DNA of 64,000 nt from Symbiodinium natans (Eukaryota; Sar; Dinophyceae; Suessiales; Symbiodiniaceae), in NCBI GenBank assembly GCA_905221605.1, contig CAJNDS010001890.1, positions 935,501 to 999,500 of the forward strand, read 5' to 3'. Shown in pieces: positions 27,686-37,565 of the stretch; position 1 is the stretch's first letter; each line of letters begins with the position of its first letter. A program made the position numbers and the translations under genes. A model generated the notes under the pieces. It was given only the letters and a program-made list of their open reading frames with translations, searched no databases and was not told the origin of the DNA.

Positions 27686-27868
27686 ACCCTACAGCCCTAC
27701 AGTAGCAGCCTGTCAACCTTGGACATTTTCAACGCCGGAGCCTTAACTTACTTCCCAACCGATGCTAGTCAAACTGCTTGCTCAAGGGCATGTGTGCACA
27801 TTGCACAGTGCAGCTACAGCCTATCAGCCGGCAAAGGCGGGGGTCACGGATCATATGGGGGCCATTGA
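27686..27868 (+). CDS. Candidate C-terminal exon with stop
   Basis: PYSSSLSTLDIFNAGALTYF, PTDASQTACSRACVHIAQCS, then a Gly/His tail and TGA. Acceptor CCCTACAG|. Four Cys in the middle. A family D fragment follows. Confidence 0.4.
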   Translation, partial: TLQPYSSSLSTLDIFNAGALTYFPTDASQTACSRACVHIAQCSYSLSAGKGGGHGSYGGH

Positions 27869-28187
27869 AAGTAAATATGAGTCGTAGTTACCCTGACCCC
27901 TATATTATATTAGAGTTCTTGCGATTTCTGCTGGTTTTTAGGACCTGAGGATTTGGGAGGCTTTAGGGTTCAGGGCTTGCGGTCAGGTTTTGGGGTTCAA
28001 AAGGTTCGGCGTTTCCCTAAAACAGGTTCGGCGGTTCCCCAAAACATAGGTTGTTTGGGGGGTCGAGGAACCGGGCTTTACGGTTGCATGTAGGCTTTGG
28101 CAATTTGGGGTTAGAGGGTTCAGGGCTCGAGGGATGGAGCCGTCAGGGCTGGTGGTTACACAGTTTAGGGTTCAGGGGTTTAGGAAT

Positions 28188-28292
28188 ATGTGGGGTTTAG
28201 GGGTTTAGGAATATATGGGGTTTAGGGGTTTAGGAATACATGGGGTTTCGGGGTTTAGGAATATATGGGGTTTAGGGGTTTAGGAATATCTG
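28188..28292. repeat. 24-bp minisatellite with a telomeric core
   Basis: Five near-identical units of GGTTTAGGAATATATGGGG plus TTTAG; each holds one telomere-like heptamer. Confidence 0.95.
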
Positions 28293-28421
28293 GTTTAAAG
28301 CCACAGTAGTTGAGGGCATGGAGGGTTTTGGGGCTTAAGAGCTGTTGTTGAGTGTGGGCGTGGGGCTGTAGAGTTCTCATGTAATTCTGGACCGTGTAGG
28401 TCGGAGGGCGGAAGATATAGG

Positions 28422-28525
28422 GGGCTTACGAAAATAGGGGGCCTTTTTTTATAGACCCCAAATCGTAGGCTTCTCTTATACTAGGGACGACAATAAGGTA
28501 CCCTCGACTTTCGGAAACCCCCATA
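28422..28525. mobile_element. Family E introner
   Basis: GGGGGCTTACGAAAATAGGGGG mirrored by GGTACCCTCGACTTTCGGAAACCCCC. Confidence 0.75.
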
Positions 28526-28584
28526 TACACCCCTAAACCCTAAACCCTAATTAAACCCTAAACCCTAAACCCTAAACCCTAAAC

Positions 28585-28686
28585 CCACAGTCAGGGGCTT
28601 ATAGAAGCAGACCCAGGTGGGCACGAGATGCGCATGGAAGTCGTCGAAAGAGACGTACCTGGCAACAGCCGTTCGGGTCGACAGCG
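28585..28686 (-). CDS. Exon, 102 bases
   Basis: LSTRTAVARYVSFDDFHAHL then VPTWVCFYKPLTV. CCTAAG|CG (or GCCAG|G) to TGTGG|GTTTAGGG. A clearly globular sequence and a good candidate for family assignment. Confidence 0.75.
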
Positions 28687-28764
28687 CTTAGGACTAGCAT
28701 GGCCCTTAAAGCCCTCTGATGGGGTTTAGGGTTTAGGGTTTAGGGTTTAGGGTTTAGGGTATTC

Positions 28765-28848
28765 CTGAATATGATCCTCTTAAACCCAACAAGGGGAAAT
28801 ATGAAATATCTCAAGGGCCTACCTAGAGGATCGTGGGTCTAGGGGTTT
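28765..28848. mobile_element. Family L introner
   Basis: CCTGAATATGATCCTCTTAAACCC...AAGGGCCTACCTAGAGGATC; a second copy is at 39.94 kb. Confidence 0.65.
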
Positions 28849-29044
28849 AAGGGCACACTCCAAATCGTTGAGAGGCAAACTCCCACTTGTAGTTTCCTGG
28901 GCAGTGATCATGTTACAAGCCCCCCTGAACAAAGAAAGTTGCAAACAGCTAAACCCTAATCCCTAAACCCTAAACCCTAACAGCTGTGCATCTACTTGCC
29001 CTTAGGCCCTTGCCATATGCTACCCAGGAATACAAGAAAACCAC

Positions 29045-29137
29045 CTAGACCCAAGAGTAATCTAGGAACAGAAACGCTTTTTGGTTTAGAGGGGCTTCTG
29101 AGGGAACCTCAGCCTAACAACAAGGGAATAAGGGTAC
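29045..29137. mobile_element. Family F introner
   Basis: CTTTTTGGTTTAGAGGGGCTTC...CAAGGGAATAAGGGTACTCTGGGTC. Confidence 0.65.
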
Positions 29138-29172
29138 TCTGGGTCATAGCCACGGGCCTGAACCTGAAACAC
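29138..29172 (-). CDS. Exon, 35 bases
   Basis: VFQVQARGYDP, GGTAAG|GTG to the family F end. CAG|GCC inside gives a shorter alternative. Confidence 0.5.
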
Positions 29173-29844
29173 CTTACCGGTTGCTAGTACGGGATGAGGT
29201 GCTGGACCTATAGTCAATAGTACCCCTCAGTCTTAAAACGCCATGTTTAAGCTTTGCTGTTCATTGCCTCATGAAAACTTTTCGAGTTCCATAACACGTA
29301 GGGGCTGCACTATGTGCCCCCAAAGGGCTAATGAGTAACTCTACTCGACCCCCCTACCCTCCAGACCCAAACCCAAACCCTAAACCCTCAACCCTACGTG
29401 AACCCTAAATCCTAAAACCTAGCCAAACCCAAAGCCCGGAGCACCTCTGCCTTAAGGCTTCTATTGCCCTACAGCCAAAAACAACTGGAGGGTGCCCTGC
29501 ATATGTGGAGGGTTAGAATATAAATCCTCTAGTTTCATCCTGCCAAAAAACTCTCTCCCCTCATGTCAACACCTATGGGAAGGTTATGGATTCAGGGTTT
29601 AGAGTGAGCATCAATCTCTAGTCCTGCATATCCGCATGCCCTGAATACACCATGTTCGCCCAATACCAGGTGCCTCTATACTTGAACCCTGATTAACAAC
29701 AAGAAGGCTTAAGGCCTAAAACCCTGAAACATAAGCTCAACCACTGGTTGAGGATGCACCATGACAAGTAGCGTACCTGTGCGTAATTATAACCCGAATC
29801 AAGCAAAACCCTGAACCTTAAACCCGAAACCCTACATGGTAACA

Positions 29845-30055
29845 GGAGTGAGTTGTCTGAATGATGGTCCATGTTAAGATGACCACGACACTACGGCCCC
29901 TAATGTTTTAGGTACCCCAAAAAGAGACCTGAACCCTAAACCCTGAACCCTGAACCCTAAACCCTGAACCCTGAACCCTAAACCCTAAACCCTGAACCCT
30001 GAACCCCAAACCCTAAACCCTAGACCCTAAACCCAAAACCCTAAACCCTAAACCA
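29845..30055. repeat. Family J fragment plus CCCTGAA/CCCTAAA array
   Basis: GATGGTCCATGTTAAG...CCTAATGTTTTAGGTACCCC is one arm of family J. It runs into alternating CCCTGAA and CCCTAAA units. Confidence 0.7.
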
Positions 30056-30060
30056 ACCTT

Positions 30061-30143
30061 CAAGGGCGAGCCCAAAGTGAGGGGCACCCTCGGCCCTCGA
30101 GGTCCATGGCACTGAAGGCGGCAGAAAGGGAGCCGTGTGCCTC
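30061..30143 (-). CDS. Candidate exon
   Basis: EAHGSLSAAFSAMDLEGRG after CTTGAG|. AFSAMDLEGRG resembles the start of an EF-hand loop (helix then DxxGxG), but the loop is cut off. A second minus frame ending CTTGAAG|GTTGG and the plus strand are also open. Confidence 0.45.
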
Positions 30144-30239
30144 CTCAAGGGTCTAGGGTCTAGGGTTTAGGGTTTAAGGTTTAGGGTTCTAGCGTTGCTG
30201 GTTTTTGCATCGGTCGTTTGAATTTGTTTAAGGGGATTT

Positions 30240-30299
30240 AGTTGCTGCTGCCGCCGCCGCCGCTGCTGTTGTTGCCGCTGCTGCTGTTGCTGCTGCTGG
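30240..30299. repeat. CTG/CCG triplet repeat
   Basis: Imperfect (CTG)n, (CCG)n and (TTG)n. Minus frame gives poly-Gln/Arg. The only triplet repeat of note in the window, which argues against an Eimeria-type genome. Confidence 0.9.
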
Positions 30300-30709
30300 T
30301 TCTTAGAAGTTGGCTTTTTAAGGCTTTGTACTTTTTGGGGGTCGCGTTGTTTCAAAGGGTTGCACGAGCCTGTTTAGGGTACGGCCTCGGCGTTGTCGGC
30401 TTGGGGGCTCCTAGGTTTCGGCTTCCAGGGTGTTTGTGTTCAAAGCCGCTCCGCACACACTTGCACCAGGGAAACCAATTAACTCCAGGATGGTTTAGGG
30501 TTTAGGGTTTAGGGATTTCCCCCAAAAGCCTCAAACCCTGATTCCCCAAAAGCCTAGGAAGAAGCAGGGAACCCTGTTCGCTTTTTGGATCTTCAAGGGG
30601 CCCGAGGCTTCATCAAAGCACCGTTTTACCGGGGGTCGGGGGCGGGGGGGGTGTCGGGTAACGTGTCGGGGTAACGAGCGTTCTCAAGCTAGTATGCTTA
30701 GGGCCCTAG

Positions 30710-31021
30710 GTGCAGGGACTGGGATTCAGGAGGTTTACACGCGCCAAAATTTTCTACTTTTCAAGCAATCGACAGACTCATGCTCTCCTTGATCCTAAAG
30801 TCCCAAAACAACTAGAATGCAAGGCTCTAAACACCAGTGTCCTTAACACGCCTATGAAACTTAGTGATACTCTAAAGAAACCCGGAGCCCAACTGCTCAG
30901 AATGAGCCAGAAGCACCACAACCTGAGAGACCTGCTAAACTCCGAATCCACAGTGCCTACGCACCAAAGCATTCAAGTCTTCAAGTCAGAGCCTCACACA
31001 TCCCGATGCCCCAACACGTGA
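30710..31021 (+). CDS. Open frame, 104 codons, uncertain
   Basis: AKIFYFSSNRQTHALLDPKV, PKQLECKALNTSVLNTPMKL and following. Repeat-free stretch; no splice support. Confidence 0.25.
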   Translation: MQGLGFRRFTRAKIFYFSSNRQTHALLDPKVPKQLECKALNTSVLNTPMKLSDTLKKPGAQLLRMSQKHHNLRDLLNSESTVPTHQSIQVFKSEPHTSRCPNT

Positions 31022-31194
31022 ACTTCAAAATGCAAAAATGCTCCAGACCCTCAACCCCTCTCTCACCCTCCCAGAACACACGAAATCGAAAGAGCCCTAG
31101 ACCTGGCATGGAAATTCCTACACAGCCTGAACCCGATCACGCCTGAAAGTCCCTAACCTCCTGAACTCCCAAACTCCTAGACCTCGCAAGGCAA

Positions 31195-31338
31195 AACCCC
31201 TAAACTCTAAACCCTAAACCGAAAACCTAAACCCTAAACCTTAAACCCGAAAACCTAAACCCTAAACCCTAAACCCTAAGCCCTAAACCCTAAACCCTAA
31301 ACCCTAAACCCTAAACCCTAAACCCTAACCCTAAACCC
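31195..31338. repeat. CCCTAAA array
   Basis: Mixed CCCTAAA and AAAACCTAAA units, leading to the next exon. Confidence 0.9.
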
Positions 31339-31341
31339 TAC

Positions 31342-31398
31342 CTGCCTCCAGCTTCGCCTGCAAGGCCAGGAGCCTCCGCTCCGGGTGCGCACCAAAGC
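31342..31398 (-). CDS. Coiled-coil exon, 57 bases
   Basis: FGAHPERRLLALQAKLEA, TGTAG|GC to GAGGCAG|GTAGGG. Leucine heptads; bracketed by CCCTAAA left, TTTAGGG right. Confidence 0.75.
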
Positions 31399-31620
31399 CT
31401 ACAGGCGTTAGGGTTTAGGGTTTAGGGTTTAGGGTTTAGGGCTTAGGACCTGGGGGTCTAGGGCTTAAGGGGAGGGGCGGTGGGGGAAGGGTTTCTTTCG
31501 TCAAGACCTACCCAAGCCGAAAGCCTGAAGCCCCAAATGCTCTTAAAGTCTCTTGAATCTTAAAGCCAGCCCGAATCAACCCACTAAGCCCACTACCGGC
31601 TGAGGGTTTTGGACGCACGC

Positions 31621-31665
31621 CTGCATCGGCAGACTTTGCCAGCCCCGCCGGCCTGAAACTTGGTC
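31621..31665 (-). CDS. Exon, 15 codons
   Basis: DQVSGRRGWQSLPMQ in phase 0, CGCCAG|GAC to ATGCAG|GCG. A further open piece (PLSKFAASMSQQVGSEKQ) at about 31760-31830 may be the preceding exon. Confidence 0.65.
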
Positions 31666-31974
31666 CTGGCGGTTTAGGGCTTCGGGCTTCGGGTTTAGGG
31701 GTTCGCGCATAGGGTAGAGGGTATTCAGTTCAGGGCACAATTTCAAGCCTCCGCCGGAAAAACTTCTTTGTCCCTGCTTTTCCGACCCGACCTGTTGGGA
31801 CATGCTTGCAGCGAACTTGCTCAGAGGTTCTAACAAAAAGCTCCAGGTGGATCTTCCGTACAATGGCTCTACAGGGTCTCGGGCTATAGGCCTTAGGATT
31901 GAGGGTTCAGGGTTCAGGCTTTCGGGTTTGAAAAAACCCTAAGACCTAAACCCGAAGCCCTAAAACCCTAAATC

Positions 31975-32038
31975 CCTAAGCCGTTCCAAAGAGCTGGAAC
32001 TTGATCAGACTTGTGGGCGCATGCCTCGGAGCCACCCA
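31975..32038 (-). CDS. Exon, about 64 bases
   Basis: WVAPRHAPTSLIKFQLFGTA after a pyrimidine-rich TTCGAG|. Donor GGCTTAGG|GATTTAGGG, a GA donor in the array. Confidence 0.6.
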
Positions 32039-32144
32039 CTCGAAATGGGGAAGGAGCCCGAAGGACAAAGAGAGAACTGACTAAATGTCAGCGGACCAAA
32101 ACACGACTCCTAATCCCTGGAAGCCTCAAAAACCCGAACCAAAA

Positions 32145-32215
32145 GCTTTTAAGGTCCATGTACCTAAACAGGGAATGCATGGGCTTCAAAGTACTTCCTA
32201 TGTAGGGACTTTGGG
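32145..32215. mobile_element. Family K introner, short
   Basis: AAGGTCCATGTACCTAAAC then GCATGGGCTTCAAAGTAC. Confidence 0.5.
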
Positions 32216-32294
32216 GCCAAAGTATATAACAATGAACACCCTAATCCTAAACCCTAAACCCTAAGCCCTAAACCCAAAACCCTAAACCCTAAAC

Positions 32295-32389
32295 CCAGAC
32301 CGTAATGACGCACATGGACCTTCGGAAAGCACACGCAGTCCTCGCACTTTGCTGCGGAATTCGCGGCCGGAGTGACGAGGTGGCCAGGG
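32295..32389 (-). CDS. Exon, 95 bases
   Basis: PGHLVTPAANSAAKCEDCVC then FPKVHVRHYGL. GGTAAG|C to TCTGG|GTTTAGGG. CEDC with a following C and H is zinc-site-like, though incomplete. Confidence 0.7.
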
Positions 32390-32454
32390 CTTACCGGGAG
32401 AATCCTCCGCAGAGTTGCATGTTGAGGTCCACTACTGTTTGTTTCAGAACCCCC

Positions 32455-32572
32455 CCCACATATATGTATATATGAATATCTGTATGTATATATATATATG
32501 TATGTATGTATGTATGTGTGTATGTGTGTATACAGATATATTCATATATGTATATATATATATATAATATGT
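32455..32572. repeat. TATG/TA microsatellite with inverted arms
   Basis: GTATATATGAATATCTGTATG pairs with its complement CATACAGATATATTCATATAT; a self-complementary AT-rich block. Confidence 0.85.
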
Positions 32573-32954
32573 TCTTTATAAGGGCAATATAGGGATCATT
32601 TTCTTAGTTTTTGGTGGATACTAAGCAAATGGCGGTGTTGAGGTCTGCGGCTGAGGCTCAGGGCTTGGGCCTTGTTTAAGGATTTGGTGTTCAGGACCGG
32701 TTATGTGGTTTCTAAGGCTTTGGGAACTTGAGATGGAAAGGTCAGGAGATGCATGTTCGTTCAGTTCACTATCTCCAGCCCCGAGTAGGGAAGAAAATCG
32801 GTCCCTTGACCAAGCCTTGTTGTGGGCCTTGTATCAGGGTGGGAGGGGCGGGTGTACTAAAGTTCAGGTGGGCGTAGAAGAGGTTCCCAAGCTGTGTATG
32901 GAGTCCGGCTTACGTGCCCCGAGGCTTCTATGTTTTTTGGGTTGTTAGGTTCTC

Positions 32955-33087
32955 CTTGAACATCCACCACTGATCCTTTGCTGTGATCCTTTGCTGAGGG
33001 TTTGCTTAATGGTTCTTCGAACTCGATACCCCATCGGCCCATCAAAGTCCCTACGTTGTAGAAGGGATACAAGGCGCCGATTCCCAC
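32955..33087 (-). CDS. Exon, 133 bases
   Basis: VGIGALYPFYNVGTLMGRWG, IEFEEPLSKPSAKDHSKGSV, VDVQ. GGGAAG|GTG to TTCAAG|GAGAAC (GA donor); AAG|GATCAC is an earlier option. Clearly globular; should be recognisable by profile search. Confidence 0.75.
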
Positions 33088-33164
33088 CTTCCCTACTCAG
33101 GAACTACTCATAAGTGCGGTTAAAACCCTAAACCCTAAACCCTAAATCCTAAGTCCTAAACCCT

Positions 33165-33220
33165 TTTCCCAGCCCTGGCTTCGCCACAGCTTCTGTGAAC
33201 TCGGAAACCCCGACACCCAA
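33165..33220 (-). CDS. Candidate exon
   Basis: GVSEFTEAVAKPGLGK; donor AAGCCAGG|GCTGGG. Acceptor not clear. Confidence 0.5.
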
Positions 33221-33355
33221 GAGAGAAAGCAGGGTCCGAGAGGAAACCAAGACCCTAAAACCACAAATCCGAAAAACCAGAAACACCCCAAAACCCCCAA
33301 AACCTCAACCCCCTTAAGACCTTAAACCCTAAACCCTAGCCCCTAAACCCTAAGC

Positions 33356-33430
33356 CCTAGCATGCAAGCATCTGTTGAAGGTTTTTGTGGCAGTTTCGAG
33401 GATTTCACCGCCACAGCTTTGCAATGGGGT
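33356..33430 (-). CDS. Exon, 25 codons
   Basis: TPLQSCGGEILETATKTFNR CLHAR, phase 0, ACCGAG|ACC to GCTAGG|GCTTAGGG. CCCTAA on the left, TTTAGGG on the right. Confidence 0.7.
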
Positions 33431-33458
33431 CTCGGTGTTGGCGTTTAGGGTGCATGGC

Positions 33459-33565
33459 TTAGAAGTACGCATTTGGGCATCTGCGTCTTAGTTTGTGCAA
33501 CCGCGCAGGTGTTGAGTTCCTTGCTTTAAGCTTGAGGTTAAAAAGTTTCGCGTGGCGCAACTTGG
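33459..33565 (-). CDS. C-terminal exon candidate with stop
   Basis: KLRHAKLFNLKLKARNSTPA RLHKLRRRCPNAYF then TAA. Pyrimidine-rich TTTTTCCAG| acceptor. Very basic. Confidence 0.55.
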
Positions 33566-33701
33566 CTGGAAAAACACGCTGCTTTACCCTAAACCCTAAA
33601 CCCTATTTCCTAAACCCCAAACCCTAACCCCTACACCCCTAAACCCTAAACCCTAAACCCTAAACCCTAAACACGCTTTTTTCACCGACTGGCTTCTGCA
33701 G

Positions 33702-33772
33702 CATGATCCCAATGAGTCCCCCCAAGAAGCGGAGCGGGAGCGCGTGCAAAGGGCGCTCCCGGCTGCGCCAAG
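33702..33772. CDS. Coding island, strand unresolved
   Basis: Plus: HDPNESPQEAERERVQRALP, TTCTGCAG| to CCAAG|GT. Minus: LRFLGGLIGIMLQKPVGEKS, ending near GTGTTTAGGG. Both are convincing; antisense of acidic codons reads hydrophobic. Confidence 0.5.
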
Positions 33773-33782
33773 GTCGCCACGG

Positions 33783-33900
33783 GGTTTAGGGTTTAGGGTT
33801 TAGGGTTCAGGGTTTAGGGTTTAGGGTTAGGGTTTAGGGTTCAGGGTTTAGAGCTTAAGATTTAGGATTCAGGGTTTAGGGTTTAGGCTTTAGGGTTTAG
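33783..33900. repeat. TTTAGGG array, degenerate
   Basis: Units vary to TTCAGGG and TTTAGGA. Confidence 0.9.
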
Positions 33901-33989
33901 GGGAACGAGTTCGTGCCTTTGTGTTTTGGGCTTTAGAAGTTTAGGGGTGGAGCCTTACAGGGTGCATCGGATCAGATTGAGGCTTGGGC

Positions 33990-34250
33990 TCAGGGCTTCT
34001 GAGCACAACTGCCGAACATGAGAACTGGATGCTTATGGAGACATTCTATTATTGTATTACTATATTTTAGGTGTGCTATTGTATATTGTTGTAAGGGCTC
34101 GGAGTCCTCCAGCCCGAAACCCTGCACGTATCTCATCCCTAAGACCAACATGAAGGCCCTATGGACGGTCAGCCCCAAACCCATGGCGACTCTGCTGTCT
34201 GCAAAAGCTTTTCTCGCATCCGCGCTTGAACTCCGACTGTCCAAGTCTAA
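33990..34250 (-). CDS. Open frame, 84 codons
   Basis: DSRSSSADARKAFADSRVAM then GLGLTVHRAFMLVLGMRYVQ. Possibly two exons. The plus strand is open too. Confidence 0.4.
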   Translation of the reverse strand, partial: LDLDSRSSSADARKAFADSRVAMGLGLTVHRAFMLVLGMRYVQGFGLEDSEPLQQYTIAHLKYSNTIIECLHKHPVLMFGSCAQKP

Positions 34251-34324
34251 CCCCCCTAAACCCTAAACCCTAAACTCATAAACCCTAAACCCTAAACCCT
34301 GCCTTAGGCGTTGTAGGGTTTAGG

Positions 34325-34367
34325 GAGTCCCAAGTAAAACAGATCATGTGTTTACTTCGGGACCTCA
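34325..34367. other. Short hairpin
   Basis: AGTCCCAAGTAAAACA is mirrored by TGTTTACTTCGGGAC around GATCA. Confidence 0.6.
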
Positions 34368-34647
34368 GGTCCATAAAGAATCACTGCTAGTTCCAAGACC
34401 CCAAAGCACTCCGACTCCTGAAGCCAATTTTAGGGTTTAGGGTTTAGGGATTAAGGATTAGGGTTATCGTCTCTGAAGCTATCAACATCCAGAAGCCTCT
34501 AAGCAATTTTCCTAAACCCTCAACCCAAACCCTAACTTTACTATAATCATTGTTTCAATTCCTAAGCCCCAAGCCCCAAGCCCTAAACTCAGGGTCCCCC
34601 ATTCACCGGCGAGGTGCCCTCGGCTACGGGAAACTAAAGACCAAAAA

Positions 34648-34757
34648 ACACATATATATATATATATACACACATATATATATGTATATATATATATACT
34701 GTATGTGTATATATGCATATACACAGATATGTATGTATGTATATATATATATATAAA
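34648..34757. repeat. TA/TG microsatellite
   Basis: Alternating (TA)n, CACATA and TGTATG units; Tyr/Ile-rich frames here are artefacts. Confidence 0.9.
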
Positions 34758-34794
34758 TAACCCTCTTGCCCTTTTGAAGAAAACCTCTAACCCT

Positions 34795-34988
34795 CTAACC
34801 CTCTACCCGAAACCCTAAACTCTAAACCCTAAACCCTAAAACCCTAAACCCCTAAAACCCTATAAACATCCCTAACCCTAAAACCCTAAACATCCCCAAA
34901 CTCTAAAACTCTAAAACCCTAAGACCCTAAAACCCCAAAACCCGAAAACCCTAAAACCCTGAAACCCTAAAGCCCTACTAAAACCCTA
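34795..34988. repeat. CCCTAAAA octamer array
   Basis: Mostly AAAACCCT with AAACTCT interruptions. Confidence 0.9.
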
Positions 34989-34999
34989 ATTTGCTTCAG

Positions 35000-35099
35000 G
35001 ATCAGGGTCGGAGTCCCATCGGAGGAGCGACGATCAGACGATGACCTCCGCATCCCGCACCTGGCTGCTGGCGACCTCCACGCAAAGCACCTGCCCAAG
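35000..35099. CDS. Coding island, strand unresolved
   Basis: Plus: IRVGVPSEERRSDDDLRIPH LAAGDLHAKHLPK, TTCAG|G to CCCAAG|GA. Minus: VLCVEVASSQVRDAE in phase 0, GGGCAG|GTG to GCGGAG|GTC. Each obeys the splice grammar. Confidence 0.55.
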
Positions 35100-35103
35100 G
35101 AAG

Positions 35104-35225
35104 GGTTTAGGGTTTAGGGTTTAGGGTTTAGGGTCTAGGGTCTAGGGTTTAGGGTTGAGGGCTTAGGGCTTAGGGTTTATGGTTTAGGGATGTTTAGGGT
35201 TTGGGGTTTCGGGCTTAAGGTTTAG
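35104..35225. repeat. TTTAGGG array
   Basis: Clean, then degenerate rightwards. Confidence 0.9.
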
Positions 35226-35565
35226 GGGCCCGGGAGGTTAGGAACCATAAGCCCTAAGCCTTAAGCCCTAAACCTACCAGGTTCAAGGATGGGGTTGGGG
35301 TCATCTGAACCGAAAAACCTACACCCTCAACCCTCCGTTGTGGGGAAAGTCTCTAGCTTTTGTGGACGGGTCCAGGGTTTACTAATATTTGTGTAAGAAC
35401 CTCCCCCCCAAAAGATGAAGATACATCTTCCTTATGTGGGCAATTTTGGGATGACGATGTTTGATTTTTTGGTTCTTGAGCAAATGGATACCATTCTTTA
35501 GACATGTTGCAACTGGGTACTATTTTTAGATACTATATTTTGGTTCTTCAGCAAACATGTTTCAG

Positions 35566-35627
35566 GCCGAGGAAGGGAGCCTCCGATTTTGGAGCCGAGT
35601 GAGCCCGGGGTTCGGTATGTCGGCACG
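35566..35627. CDS. Coding island, strand unresolved
   Basis: Plus: AEEGSLRFWSRVSPGFGMSA, TTTCAG|GCC to CACG|GTAACG. Minus: KKPSIRYRADIPNPGLTRLQ. Undecided. Confidence 0.4.
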
Positions 35628-35720
35628 GTAACGTATAGAAGGCTTCTTGAGGCTCCCCCTAAACCCGAAACCCTAAACCCTAAACCCTAAACCCCAAACC
35701 CTAAACCCTAAACCCTAAAC

Positions 35721-35830
35721 CCTAGGCTGGAGTGCAGGTAGTCCGTGAAGTATTCGAGTCCTCGAACCAATGCTTCCGAAGGCGCATCGAGGGATGTGGG
35801 TTCCAGAGTTGCAGGTGCATGGCATCGGGT
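35721..35830 (-). CDS. Exon, 110 bases
   Basis: TRCHAPATLEPTSLDAPSEA then LVRGLEYFTDYLHSSL. TTAAG|ACC to CTAGG|GTTTAGGG. The helical second half is convincing; two plus frames are also stop-free. Confidence 0.65.
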
Positions 35831-36004
35831 CTTAAGCCTGTTGGCTAGAAATCGAAAGTTAGGGTTTGGGGGTTTGGGGGTTTTGGGGTTTAGGGCTATT
35901 GAAATGCATTGGGTCCACAGTGTTAACAGTCCAAAAAGCCCTACTTTAGGCTGAGCGTGTCAACAGTGCATAGGTGAGTTGAAGGTTCTCCCAGGGCTTC
36001 ATAC

Positions 36005-36096
36005 CCAGGTCGCCTCCTCGTTCTTGGAGTCGTCGACGACCTGAATGATGGCCCCTTGTGGGCACATTTTGGGGGAACTGGCCGTGGAGAAGCTGA
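36005..36096 (-). CDS. Exon, about 92 bases
   Basis: FSTASSPKMCPQGAIIQVVD then DSKNEEATW ending TGG|GTATGA. Either one exon from CTCAG|C or a 36-base exon from ATTCAG|GTC. A short acidic tail follows the hydrophobic strand. Confidence 0.65.
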
Positions 36097-36185
36097 GTTC
36101 AGAGATCAGCGAATCAGCTCTTCTTCCGGGTAACTCCAAAAAACACGTTGATAGGGTAGAACCCACAAGGGACGGCCTTACACCC

Positions 36186-36277
36186 CAAACATTGGGATGC
36201 GCCCCCTTCTAGTCAAAGTCCTTAAAAGGGAATCTAGTACCCCCTATGACAATCCCTATTAAGGAGCTGTTAGTATA
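36186..36277. mobile_element. Family A introner
   Basis: CATTGGGATGCGCCCCCTTCTAG...CTATTAAGGAGCTGTTAGTATAA; the right terminus is replaced by a CCCTAAA array. Confidence 0.7.
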
Positions 36278-36328
36278 ACCCTACACCCTAAACCCTAGAC
36301 CCTAAACCCTACACCCCCAACTCTAAAC

Positions 36329-36392
36329 CCCAAGTCGTGTGTGACAAGGGCCCGGCGATCTGGCCCTCCACCTTGACGGGACTCCCAAGCAC
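36329..36392 (-). CDS. Exon, 64 bases
   Basis: VLGSPVKVEGQIAGPLSHTT W, AGCCAG|GTG to TTGGG|GTTTAG. Beta-strand-like alternation. Confidence 0.7.
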
Positions 36393-36539
36393 CTGGCTTT
36401 TTTTGTTTTCATTTGGGGGTTTCCGAATTTAGCGGGTTTAGGGTTAGGGTTGAGGGTTAGGGGTTAGGGGTTAGGGTTTAGGGTTTAGGGTTTAGGGCTT
36501 AGGGTTTAGGGTTTAGGGTTTAGGGCTTAGGGTTTAGTT

Positions 36540-36625
36540 CCTGGGGTCCTTGTTCTACGGGAATCCTACAATTTGGGGTCTTTGTAAGGGGTCCCTAATT
36601 TTCGAAAACCCCCGTTTATAGGGTC
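36540..36625. mobile_element. Family E introner
   Basis: CTACGGGAATCCTACAATTTGGGG...CCCTAATTTTCGAAAACCCCC. Confidence 0.65.
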
Positions 36626-36833
36626 CCTTTTGAGGGCTTGCGGTGCGAAAGATGTCTTCAAGGGTGTACGGTTTCGGGTACACAAGGGTCTAGGGTGTCG
36701 CGTCTACAAGGGCCTAGGGCTTGTAAGGGTTCATGCCTTCTTGGTGCCCTCGAATTTGAAGACGGGTCAGGTCCTAGATAACCGAGTGCTTCCTAGAGTT
36801 GGAACCCACTCCTCCACGGCTCCCGTAAAGGCC

Positions 36834-36954
36834 CTAGAAACCCACAGAGGGACTTCTCTTCGCAAATTCTTCTGACCCGTATATTAACAAAAGTCCGCTG
36901 CCCATCTCAAAGACGGCCTCACGCTGCTTGGCGGACAGCTCGTGAAAGGAAAGC
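36834..36954 (-). CDS. C-terminal exon with stop
   Basis: LSFHELSAKQREAVFEMGSG LLLIYGSEEFAKRSPSVGF then TAG. CCCAAG|G acceptor. The family E element upstream separates it from the exon at 37086. Confidence 0.7.
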
Positions 36955-36974
36955 CTTGGGAAAGGCTGAGGCCA

Positions 36975-37085
36975 TATGGGTATTTGCCAAAATCGGGGGT
37001 ATATCCCTTTCATACCCCAAATAGAATCGAATCCCTTTAAAGGGACCCCCAAAAAGGGTACCCCTATTTTCGGAAACCCTCAAAT
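36975..37085. mobile_element. Family E introner
   Basis: GCCAAAATCGGGGGTATATCCC...GGGTACCCCTATTTTCGGAAACCC. Confidence 0.75.
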
Positions 37086-37182
37086 TAAGAACCAGAGTTA
37101 TGATGCCAACTACAAGCCTGTCTATGTGATGGGGATGCAGTGCCCTAGATGATCCTTTTTGTGAGTGGCGATCCCGAAACAT
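37086..37182 (-). CDS. Exon, about 97 bases
   Basis: MFRDRHSQKGSSRALHPHHI then DRLVVGIITLVLNL. Hydrophobic stretch VVGIITLVL could be a strand or short membrane segment. Ends where the family E element begins. Confidence 0.55.
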
Positions 37183-37278
37183 AAGTTCACGGGGCTGTCA
37201 CTGTGCAGCATAGCAGGTGCTCAACCCCATGGGCCCTATACGCCCGAAGTCCCATAAACTCCATAAGCCCCCGGCAGC

Positions 37279-37385
37279 CTGGCAGGGGAGCTTTTCTCTC
37301 TCTTCGTGGCTGCTCGCTGCAGCTTCGAGGCTTTCTTTCGCTGTCGGGGTGAGACCACGGAGATGTGTACAATGCGCACGGGAAG
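37279..37385 (-). CDS. Exon, 107 bases
   Basis: LPVRIVHISVVSPRQRKKAS KLQRAATKREKSSPA. GACTTCAG|CTT to CTGCCAG|GC. Beta-strand then basic helix. Confidence 0.7.
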
Positions 37386-37436
37386 CTGAAGTCGGAGATA
37401 TGGATTTGGGGTTCAGGACTTGGGCTTGCCTTCATC

Positions 37437-37492
37437 TTTATATATATATAATTAGATATATGTATCTGTATATGTATATATATATATACACC
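37437..37492. repeat. TA/TG microsatellite
   Basis: TATATATAATTAG and TGTATATGTATATATATAT. Confidence 0.9.
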
Positions 37493-37565
37493 CCAAACTC
37501 CAAAAAAAACAACCAAGGGTTTAGACTTTAACTGCATCAAGGCTTTCGGAAAACCTCCATGCTTC

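Noticed and set aside
30240-30299. Eimeria-type genome (telomere-like plus CAG repeats)
   Set aside because: Only one triplet tract in 64 kb; Eimeria repeat-rich segments are dense in CAG. GA/GC donors and introner palindromes fit a dinoflagellate better.
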